Below are positions 13,701 through 25,700 of a stretch of 64,000 bases of DNA, in pieces. Each line of letters opens with the position of its first letter. Position 1 is the stretch's first letter. The notes beneath the pieces were generated by a model. The model searched no databases. It saw only the letters and a list, made by a program, of their open reading frames with translations, and had not been told where the DNA came from. Source of the stretch: Nymphaea colorata (taxonomy: Eukaryota; Streptophyta; Magnoliopsida; Nymphaeales; Nymphaeaceae). Location of the stretch: contig NC_045148.1 in assembly GCF_008831285.2 (NCBI RefSeq), forward strand, positions 16,408,802 through 16,472,801, read 5' to 3'. Made by a program: the position numbers and the translations under genes.

Positions 13701-16700
13701 ACAAAATTGGCAGAAGGAAAGCCATAAACAATTCCTAATCTAACAGGATTTGAAAATTTTGGTCCATAGACTAGTTATTTTACATATTTTCACTGCAAAC
13801 CTATAAATGATAAATCACTAGGAGCGTAAGTACCACAAGTGAACCAGTTCCCATTAAATGTAAAGTAATAAACACATCTAAGTTATATCCAGATGACCAC
13901 AAGATAGGGTTCAAGAACCCCATCATAATGAAGAACAAGTCATCGGCTAAACACAAGATATGTTCAGGAAAAGGTTTTAAAGGAAATGTGACAATAACAT
14001 TACAAGCATGGGCAGCTGAAAGTCATCGGGTCACAAAAATTGGGCCTTTCGGGTCGGGTCTTAAGGCAGACCCCATAATAGTGGTATAAAACGAAGAATA
14101 GGTGTGTTCAGGGGTTTTGATCACAGTATTTGGAGTGTCTTTCCTGTCGAAGGAAGAACCCCTAATCAGGGTTTAGGGCTTGAGTGCGTGAGTTTTGCAG
14201 GGCTTTCATTGTAACAGGTGAACCATGGTAGCAAGCATCTTCCAAAATAATAGTACTGCCAGATTTTCCTAGGCATGGTAAAAAAAACATGCATAAATCT
14301 CTTCAACATTTAGGATTTAATCTAATAGGAAAGAAATAGTGCATTCTACGAGAGAGATAGAGAGGGGAGAAAGGGGGGAGGGGAGAGAAGGGATTAATCT
14401 TAAAGTGAAGAGTAATGTAATCATCATTCTGAAGCATAATATGTACTATTTAGTTCTAGGTCAGATGTAGAACTCATTTTCATTATTATACAACATTTAT
14501 TCTTGCGTAATAAAATGTGACATCTGTTTGTACTTTGTAGATCTGAATTGTTAAGTTCGTCAAGAACATCCTTGTTCCTAGTTGAACAAGACCTCAAGAG
14601 ATGTTTTAGCTTATATTATCTGCATTGTCCAATGCATACAGCTGTATATATACGTACATGAACTGAAGCAAATATATATATTCACGTGAATGCAGGTAGT
14701 TCAAGTATTGCATCAATAAATATCATCTATGTGTATCAAAAGGAAAATGGTATATTCATTATTGGATGGTCGCTGTGGTCAGATTTTTGGTAGTCACAGA
14801 AAACGCGTTTTTTTTTTTAAAAACGCGATAAATTAAATAGCTTAAAAAAACGTTAAAAAACGAAAAAAAAAACACTTTTTTTCACTTTTTCATTTTTTTC
14901 ATTTTTTTAATGCCAAACAGTTTTTTTTTATTTTCTATTTTTTATTTGTTGCAAATCTACTTATCTTTTGATGTTTGTGTTCTTAGTTTCTCACTTATTT
15001 TATTTTTCCTCTATTTTTAATTTTTTAAAATTTACCGTATTTTTCTCATTTTTTTCAAGTTCGCCGTATTATACCCGAGAAAACCTCGTTGTTTGAAACT
15101 CCGAAACTTTATTTGTGACTATGGTCATTTTTTAAAGTAAACTTCTACAAGTAATATAAAAGAACTGAAAACCTTCATGTAAGAGCATCTTTAAAGCAGT
15201 GCCACAAAAAAGGAGTTTCTTTAAAAAAAAAACATGACAAAACCCCAATAAAATAAAATTACCATTTAAAACTTAAAAAATGCATTTTTTTCATGTTTTT
15301 TCAATGCCAAAAAGTTTTTTATTTTTTATTTTTTATTTCTTGCAAATCTGTTTATTTTTTTATGTTTGTGTTATTAGTTTCTCACTTATTTTATATTTTC
15401 ATCATTTTAAATTTTTTAATTTTTAAAATTTTACCATATTTTTTCTTTTTTTTTTAAGCTGGTCGTAGTATTATACCCAAAAAAAACCTTACCGTTTAAA
15501 ATTCTGAAACGTTATTTGTGACTATCCATTAAAGAGTACAGTTTGCGGTCAGTTGAATGATCAAACAATCAGCCTGTGGAAAGACATTATCAGCACTCAA
15601 AAGTACCTTCGATTTCTGATGACTTCCAAGGAGAAGATAATCATCTCCAATATGCACACTTGTTATCACCACCTACATAGGACAACAATAGCTCTTTAGA
15701 GTTTAGACATTCCTAAACAAATCATAGACAATATACCATCTGCAACAATTATACATGGCAGAATGACCAACATGTAGTTAGTAGTGTGTCTCCCTAGGAA
15801 AGAAAGTCAGAAGTTAAAAACTTCATGGAAACTATCATTTGATTGAGTTCTTGCAAGAAAGTCAAATAAAAAATGAAAAATATTGACGATAAAACTTCAT
15901 AAAAAGTATGGTATCTATGTCATTTTTAACAACAGAAATAAGTACTAAATATTTTGTGTTTTGTGTGGCATCAAATTGTTTGCATGAAAGTGTAAAATTG
16001 AAAAATGTGAACCACATAACTTGAAGAAAAATAGCATTTTACTTTTATTTTTAATAAATAATATTAAATAGTTTGTATTTCTACATGTTTTTGAAGACAT
16101 TAATTGTTACAAGTTACAACAATGTTTTGCATATTATCTTGTTAATACAGTCATACAAGGACACCATTGAAATTGCATAATTTCATCCAACATATGTTAA
16201 AATTTGCTATAGGGCCACGTTTGAATTGTAATAGGGGTTGTCACAAAATTCTTTTCTGGAGATATTTGCAATCAATGTTCTGAATGCCCATGTTATTTCC
16301 TTTGCTTTTTCCTCAAGGTGCATTTTGATCTACTAAAATATAAAGGATCATATAAAGAAAAAGAGAGATCCATTGCCCACATCATCCTTAGGTTTTTATC
16401 AGCAAGGTTTTTCTCGAGACTAATCTAAAAATTGTTTTTCTTGAGAACACCATTGGAATTCAAAAATTTTAAAATTATGTAGAAGATAGATAAATTATGA
16501 ATTGATATCTACTAATTTATGTACAAAAACGTTGACAAAAGTTCAAATAGTTGATCAAAAAAAAAAGTCCAAATATATTGAAAAAATATTTTTCGAAAAA
16601 CCTAACAAATTTGGAAATATTTTCAAAATACCACCATAGGTTTCCATTTTTTCATTTATATTTGCATTTTTATCATGCTATTCTGAAAATGTTGCTGATA

Positions 16701-19700
16701 ACTGTGACAATGCTCACACCCTTAGACGTGACCACTTGTTTGTCCTGAGGCATATGACAATTTAGCTCTAATACTTGAGCATCCACGTCAAGGTTATCAA
16801 TTTAAATAATTTTAGCAGATTTTATAAATATTAGTTACTGCTTCTAGCCAGCCTAGCCTAGATTGGCATCAGTGTCAGGCTTCTGCCAGCCTAGATTGCA
16901 TCAGCGTCAGGCAAGGGTTACCACATTAGCAGATTTTATCAATATTAGTCACTGCTTCTAGCCAGCCTAGCCTAGATTGGCATCAGTGTCAGGCTTCTGC
17001 CAGCCTAGATTGCATCAGCGTCAGGCAAGGGTACCACACAGTGCTTGGAAACACATATGACCCAATTACTCCTAAGCCCATTTCAATCCTTTCAAAAGAT
17101 TAAACATGTGAGCGAATGGCATAGAGTAGGTTATTCCTAGGATTATCCCAACACAAACAGAAAAAATTATCACTTACAGATAATATATAGATTTATCATC
17201 TACTAGAGTATATAAACTCAGCCCACATAATATGAAACAAGGTCTTTTTTATGGGCACACTCCCTTATGCAGAAGCACTAGGATACTCACACAACGAAAA
17301 CTTCATTAATCTAAAGAGAAAAATAAAGGACCAGAGCAAATCAAGTTAGTTTAAAATTATTTTTTTAATTTTCCTAAGTAACAATTAGAAAATAAACCTC
17401 AAGAGAAATATAAATGAAAGAGAACAAATTAATCAACCTTCACCACTAAAATCATCAATTAGACATTGGCATAATGAGTCCCTAATAGGCTAATAGCAAT
17501 GTTCAATTATATGTAACCCATATAAAACTATTGAAACATGATATGCAATCCTATCAGTAATAAGAGTATCAACCCCCATTCATTTTGCAGTTTAAAAGTA
17601 GTATCAACCAGGGAAAAACACTAGAAATTACCTATCGTGGTGTAACCCTAGTTTCAATTTTGTCAACTTCAAAGTCAAATTTTCTTTTCTTAACTTGCAT
17701 GATGGTTTCAAGTTTCAACCATTACGCAATACAAGTTATATAATTTTCAGATTAGTCATGGTGCACACATCAAATTGTCAATTACTTATCTCTCAAGAAG
17801 AACGACAAGTAATTTGCCTATGTAAATACCAATACTAGCCAATTCCATTCATGACAAATTTTTAGGAAGGTCTCCTTCGGAGGTTTTCAAAAATGTGGTT
17901 AGAATTCAAAACTTTTTGATAATAAAGAATAACAGAGCAGGCTACTAATAATGAGCTTTCAGCCATTTTTCTTACAAAAATAATGACAAAAGTTCATAGA
18001 AAATTTTGAATCATAAATGGAAAAAAATGAAAAACATAGATAAATCATAAATGACGGGGCTTTGTAGAAAAGGAAATTATTACGATAATATGCAATATTA
18101 CTGTGACATTTTTGGACGATATATTGAAGCATTACCAAATTTTTAACAATATATTTTTTTGAAGCTAGTCAGTGGTAAAAACACAAAATTATCAAATTAT
18201 TATCATTATTGTGACTGGTGAACACGTATGCACAATGTACACATGCTTTAACTTGTACTTTACTTCCTTCAAGCATAGAAAGCATCCAAACCTTAGAAGG
18301 ACCTGCAGCATGAAGATACTTACATGCCTCCAAGCCATCTTTCTCTGATGTTATTCTGCAAAGCCATCATCTTCGTTAAGAATAGTATAAATTCAAGTCC
18401 ACAATGAAGCTTCAATATAAAAGCCAAAATTGAAAGAAAAACATGTGCCCCTTTTTTCCTTTAACAATTTAGAACGTCATTTTATTCTCTACTATGTCAG
18501 GAGCATTCCAGACCTTTGCTACGGTCAACAAAATCAAAGCCAATGCCAGCTCCAGTTTTAAAAAGGCTTCCAGAAAATAGAATGGCATCTATGAATTCTG
18601 TCACTTCTTCAATTTCACCATATATAGGAATCTGTCAACCATTAATAGAGGCATAGCAAGGCTGAACTACTGTTGCTCGTATCTACATACTGATGATTTA
18701 CAGAAAAGGAAGCTGCTGCAGCAAACACCTAAGCAGTTTTATGCAGCTTATGGACTAAAACGCCATCTGGCCAGGTTATCAACAGCACTTTTTCCTCTTG
18801 TTCTGTTCCATATGCTTGTTCCAAGCTCATTCTGTAATTTGGGTGTAAAAAGATGATCCCTTCTCTTTCAGATAGTCATCAACTCTTTTCTTCTAAAATA
18901 TGATATTTTCGATGCAACTTCTACCACAAAACCTAAGGTATTAATAATTTCCATAACAAAAATGTACTCCATCCCACTTAATTCTAGGATAAACTTGAGT
19001 AATAATGAAAAACTAGACTTGTCAACAAAAAAAAAAAAAAAAGGTTCTAGTTTGCTGTGCTTCATCATATGTTATGCAATATTTGTTTTAGAGCAGAATA
19101 ATAACTTTAGAATAAGATGGAAAATGAAGGGACATAAATTTAACTAGCAGATGGTTAGAACTTTCACAAACAAAAAATCAATGTCCTAATTTGACATGGA
19201 TATCTAGGAATGCAAACAGCACTTCTGGGGTTTCATTGCTTAGAATGATGCAAGAGGTCCAATACCACACCAATAAGATTAAAAACACAACACAGTTCAA
19301 GAATACTTTTGCCGGTCAAAAAATTACAAAGATGAGAGAAATCATTTTATGTTACTACTTACTCCTTAATACTAGGATACATTTAGATGCAACTAAATTT
19401 TTTCACTGTGCAAATTTTGCTGTTTTAGATGCTTTGCAGCATTGGTAACTTTCTTCTTCACTGTTAAATATTATTTCCACTATTTTTTTCTAGATGAAGA
19501 GCTGAATACTCAATGTCTACCCTGAAAAGTTTACCTTCATATTTTGGGTGCCTTAGACACACAATTATCAATCCCCTGAAACCAACACAAACTTCTGCAT
19601 GCTTTGTGATAACGTCACAAAATTGTAATCACTAATTTTAAAGTCTAAACAAATTTTAAAGTCTAAACAAATTTTAAAGTCTAAGCAAAATAAACCAATC

Positions 19701-22700
19701 AACTAGACACGAACCATTTAGGGGCAATATCCACAATATGGAGGCAAACCTCAATCAAAGATTGCATTGAAATACAGAATACAACACCTGAATCCTGTCA
19801 ATTGTTCTGCTTCAAATTGATTAGGGGTCAACATGGAGGCTAAAGGGACAACCTGCAAAATCATGTAAATAACATGGATCTTGAAGTATTTCAAAGCTAA
19901 AATATCAAAGGTTGGGGATAACATTGAAAATCAGAAATAGAAGGCTGCAGGACCTTCAGACATGGTATTGAAAATTTAAAACATCATGGTGAAATTTGCC
20001 GATAACTGCAATGGGTGAAATGTGATACTATGTTCACATGACAATGCAGGTTTATAATAATCTTCAAGGTGAAACATGTAGATTGTAGACAGTTACAATG
20101 TTAAACTTGCAATTTGCTTCAGAATTTACTTAAAGATGTTTTGTGGGGAAGCCAAAAATTTAAACCAAGATGGAACTAACTTGCTATAAATAAAAATAAA
20201 ATAGGAACAGACTTGACCTGGAACAAAAGAGTTGCGCTATCTCGAACAATAATATACTATTATGTACTAAGCATAAAACTAAAAAATTTTCATTTTAGTA
20301 TAGTAACAATTTTTGCATTTTAGTGTTAACTGTCAACACTATTTTGCAAGCCTCATGTTTTTCCAAGACCTAATATGATATTAAGACTTTAGTATTATAG
20401 ATCCTTTATAGTTTTTTAATATTCCTAAGTTTTTTTCAAACATCAACAAATATCAAAGACTTTGCTTTCTCAAATTGTTTTCTTCAATAAAGCTAAATAA
20501 TCACACATATTGTTTATTTTCTCTAAACTAAAGAAATCCTGTTATTCAAGTAATAACATGATAAAAGAGGTAAATTTTCTTAAGCTTTTGTTCTAAAATC
20601 AATCAAATAATTCACTAATTTTGATTACAATAATTTCCCACATCAATAACAAATCATATGCTCTAGAAAAAGTTAAAGCAGTAAAATGGGAAAAAAAAAA
20701 CACACTTTTACAATGGCTATGTTTCAGTAAAAGTTAATCCAAGGTTTTTCATAACCCATTAGCAAAGAACTAGGTCCATATCTACAAGTGCAGGAAAAAT
20801 GGAAGCAAAAACAAGAACCTGGAGACAGATTTTCTCCAGAAGACCATCCTTTTCGCAGAAAAGGCAGAAACATGTTTGTCCTTTTTATACAATTCTCTTT
20901 CAATGGGGGAGCCCATTTTTCTTTTTGAAAGGCAAATCTAGAAATGAGAAAAAGAGAAAGAGCCATAAGCTAAATAAGTCTGGGAAGTTGCATGAGAGTG
21001 GGAACTGCCACCCTGACATGTGCACATATTGACCCATATGGCTAAGTGATATTTGGCCTGTATACACATGCATACAGACATATGCTATTTCATTTTTATA
21101 CCAACTCCTTGTAGACATGTGCAATTATTGGTTACTTAACTCTATGAACCTGTTGAAGCTAAAAGGAAGTCAGTTGCCTACTTATTGGCTCAGGCCCAAA
21201 TAATTAAGAACTATTATAGCCGCAGTTCAGAAACATTACATAGCTACACATTCTTTCTTGTGTGAATGAAGAGAGCAACTTTCTTCAATATCATAATAGA
21301 CAGAAGATAACAGGTCCAGTCCACCTCAGAAGATATTTCATAAAAAAATAACAAAAAAGGTATTCAGCTCTTCCAGTAAGAACAATGCTCAAATTCGGTA
21401 GCATATTCAAACCCTTTGTTTTTCTTCCATGACATCCACAAGTGGATCTTGTGCAAAAAACATACTGGAGGCAAACAATATTTGAGGACGTATCTGGTGT
21501 TTACATGAATGCCAAGGATAAAGTTTTAACAACAAAAGGCCTTGTTCATGCATAAAACAGTCAAGAGCTTGACTTCAACATCAACACCAATTCCAACAGC
21601 CCTTCATAGAAATATCTAGCCTGACTTCAGACACACTAACATAAACCCATATTCCGTAGACACTTAATCTACACATGTAAGTTTATGGATGAAGAGAAAG
21701 GAGGATTTACATTCTGACGATAAAGTGACACCAGATCTGGAGGAACATAGAGCTTTCCTTCATCTCCCATAACCGGATCACAAACTAACCATAAAAAGAT
21801 ATAAGTTATAATGATGATCAAATCTTAAGAATAATCGCATGTCTATCACTTTCACATATGCTCATCTGACAGCAAAAGAAATGAGTAGACTCACACATCA
21901 TTTATCATTACGATTATCATATATTAACAATTATTGTCTCTGTTATTTTTATTATTATCCATGTGTTGCAGTGCTCATTGGTATTGGTATGTGTTTCCAA
22001 TTTTCAGTAAAAATCAACTTTGATAATGGCTTTTCTGATATTGAAATACAACACAAAGGAGCATCCCAGACTCAAATTTTTTGAAGCAACAGTTGATGGC
22101 TCCAAGCATAAGCAAATAAATACATATAAAACTCTGTTAGAAATCTAATTATTATAGTGACAGATTCTAATATCATTCATTTATGTACCTCTATGTGGCA
22201 GATAGTCATGGAACCATGTGCACAACCAATTACAAATCACCATGCAATATCTAATTAATCAAGACCTACATAAATAGAAACACATAGTATGTTGATACAA
22301 ATTGACATGCATACATATATGCATGTCTCCCTTCTATTGGCTTCTAAAAGATGTCTCTTGGTCATCTTTCTTAGTCCCCATGAAGTCATTTGTTTCCAAC
22401 ACGATCTCATATAATTCGAAAGGTATATCCCTAAGATTGCAAATAATGTTAAATATAAATTAAAGTCCAAATATTCCACAACTTGACTGGTATCCTCAGC
22501 CTGAAAATCAACAGCAGTATCATCCATCTGTGTACACATCATCAACAATAGACCAGTTTAAGAAAACCACAATATGCATGATATGAACTTTACTTATATA
22601 TTAGTCCACTCCTATAGAAATTAGGTAGCCTATTGCATTACTTTCTCCATGCAATGCACAATGTTCAGTTAGCAAGTAACAGTTAACCACGTATTTGTTC

Positions 22701-25700
22701 TATAAGTAGCTCAATTAACTCAGTTACATCCTAGTTGATGAATTTGCAGTGTATCATGCTGCAGAGTTCTGCTTTTGTGCTGAATCTTCATCTACCATAT
22801 GTTTATGTGGGTATATGAAAATCCATGATAGCCTAATCCTAGAATATGAGGTTTTTTTTATTTCTTACAAAAGCAGAAGGCATAGTCTGCTATGTAAAGT
22901 GTAAAGTGTAAACCAATCCCTCGTACACCTGAAATATCCGACAAAGTAAATTCTAAGGGCAGGTTCCTGATCTAGAGCGTAGATTCTCCTGTTCTATGAA
23001 TGCATGATATGATATGTAAATGACAACTTTCAGAAAGCAGCATCCATGTGTTCGTAAAGTACAACTGTCATCTATAGGTAGCATCTCCATTCTCTAGCAC
23101 TCCAAGAAAGCTATTTAACTCACGCCAAAAAGTAAGAAGTACATAAAAAGAGCAAAAATATATATACCAGTCAAGTAATGATGCCCGACTCGCTAGGTAA
23201 AGATGCACACTTGTAATAGAGACAAGAGAAAGGCAAGGCATCTGAGAGTGATTACCATAGATAAGCCTAGGATTTACGTCACGTAATCTCTTTACAACTT
23301 GCAAGATGGTGTTTAGAAAGGAAGCTGATCCAATATAACCTACAAGGATATGACAAAAAGGTAACATTAATGAGTTCGTGCAGCCACAAGAGGGACATAC
23401 ATTTTGATGAAGTTCCTTTCTTTTTCCCCTTCAACTCTTTTCCCCTTTTTTTTTTATATGAACTGAAGAAGTATCTGATGAAAACTAAAATCTGGAATAA
23501 GTTAACCAGAAAAAGAAACATGTTAAACCATTTAAACAATGTGACATCAGAAGTTAACAGTTTGAAGACATTGCTTCCAACACCCCTTGGCCAATCAAAT
23601 TCAGTGCATATGTTCTAAGATGATCCTCATGAGCATAGCTCACGGGATATCAGAAATTCATGCAAGAGAAAATAAGATGGCAGAAGTCCTGTGTTTCTTT
23701 AAGCATAAGGAAAAAAAAAAAGCTAGAATAAAAAATTCTTTCATAACTTGCTTCTTATTTCTTTTATTTTAATTTTTTTTAGATTTGCGCAAGGTTTGTC
23801 CAGATAAAAAAAACACACTTTGAAACATTTTTTTTCAAAAAAAAAAATCCCAAAATGATATTGTTGGTGAATATGAACTAAGACATTTAACACACTTGTA
23901 ATCATTTGATCATCCCACTTACAAATAGGGTTCATGTCAAACAAGATATTTCATTAGAAATTTCAAATTTCAATTTTAATGGCTTATTTGGGAAGAAAAA
24001 TCTTCTTCTTTCAATTCCGAAATGAGTTTGGGGAAAAAAAAGAAGCAATGACATAACCTAAACTTTGCCTACCCAGATGTTAATTATGCTAAGACCAACT
24101 GTGCTTAAATTATTCTGATAGGAACTAGGAAGAAGAGTCTCTAATGACATGATTTTCATTTGATGTTTAACAGCATCGCAAGGCAAATGTTTGCAGTTTG
24201 CACAGACCATTCCTTATAGTACTATATTAGTAGGATTACAATCAGTTTCAGAAAGTAAAGATACACAGGTTTTAAACATTCTTAGGTCTGAAAAAGTGCA
24301 TTTTGAATCACGAACAAAAAGGCACCTAAAAATAAGAACCTCAATTTTGATTGTTAATTGCATATATTCTTTAGGCACATATGGCTAACAAACTAAGAGA
24401 CTAGTGGACAACGTCTTCACCACATAGGTATGCACACATGCATAATACATGTGTAAGCATGTATTTGCATGTAAATGTATACACCTACGAGAGACTGAAG
24501 TTTCTCACGAAACTGAATTTAGAGAACCCAGAATCTTGACACTGGCATACAACCACTTTTGACATGCAAAAATGAAGATAACTGTTTTGCTGACCTGTCA
24601 ATAGGTGAGTGTAAAATAGTAAATCATTTGCTGAGAGGCCCTCAATGATATCCCATAGTTGTTCTCCATTAAGTACTTGACCTCTAAATGTAGGATACCC
24701 TGCACCACCTTGACTAATCAGATAACATCAAGCCCGCAAGCCACAGCATCTACTGTGAGCTTATACAGGAATGCAGATGTAAGTTCGCACCGTATATCGG
24801 GTCCATGAGTTCTGAGAATCTTTGAAGGAAGTTATATAGAGCAGCTTGCCTGTGTGGTTAGAGAACTGCACGGAATTGATAGGGTCCACATCAAAACCAA
24901 GAAGTTGAAGTGGAAAGACAGCTGACTTGTTCCCGACGTAACCCTGCAGTTGATTGTGCATATAGGATCATGTTTTCCATTACATTAAGTATGAACTATC
25001 AGAGATATTGGGAAGACAAGGCTACATATTATATAAACTGAGATCCTGTTTACATGTTGAACAATTCATTCATCATGTCCAGAAACCAATAACAGTAAAA
25101 CCAAAAACAAGATACTACAAGGAGTAGCCTGTCTGAGATCAACCATAACAAAGCACTTCGGAGTTCAGACTTCATGCCTAACATTCCCTTCTTAAATGTG
25201 GCCACATATGTTTATTTACTTCAACTAGCCGGTTATTAGAATCACAATGTTGCTGAAACACTGCTAAGGTACATGATTTAGATAATCCAAACACTGCATT
25301 CTACAGTATCGTTGATATGCTATAGTTGGCAGAACTGAACACATCTCCAATGAGCTAACACACAGGGCTTTCGCATTTTCCCACTAAGGGAACATTTCTT
25401 CAGCATATTTTTCATCATTTGCATGTCATGTCGGTCATTACTGAAAGAAGATGGATACATTGATGATGAGGATGCCTCTCACGTAGCAGCATTAAAGGCA
25501 TTAACGACGCTGATGAAGATGGAGAATTATCAAGAAAGATTGGCAACCAATGAGAAGTAACCAAATGCTATTGGGAAAGGGAAATCTTTATTGTAAATGC
25601 TCCTTATATTTAGGAGAAATCTTTGGAAACTGATTTGAAATTCATTATCAATAATAAGTTCATTTTGCACTATCGGCTAAGGCTGATGGTGGCTTTCCGT

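Larger units (their letters stand above)
13664..15606 (-). other. Intron 8 of the pyridoxal kinase gene
   Basis: This 1.94-kb GT-AG intron carries two adjacent copies of an AT-rich dispersed repeat (14791-15121 and about 15198-15524), listed separately. The second ends only about 80 bases from exon 8. A short GA-rich tract lies at about 14351-14390. Confidence 0.8.

Noticed and set aside
22255-22548. Additional pyridoxal kinase exon or nested gene
   Set aside because: The kinase frame is already complete at the family length, and this frame shows no similarity to known proteins.
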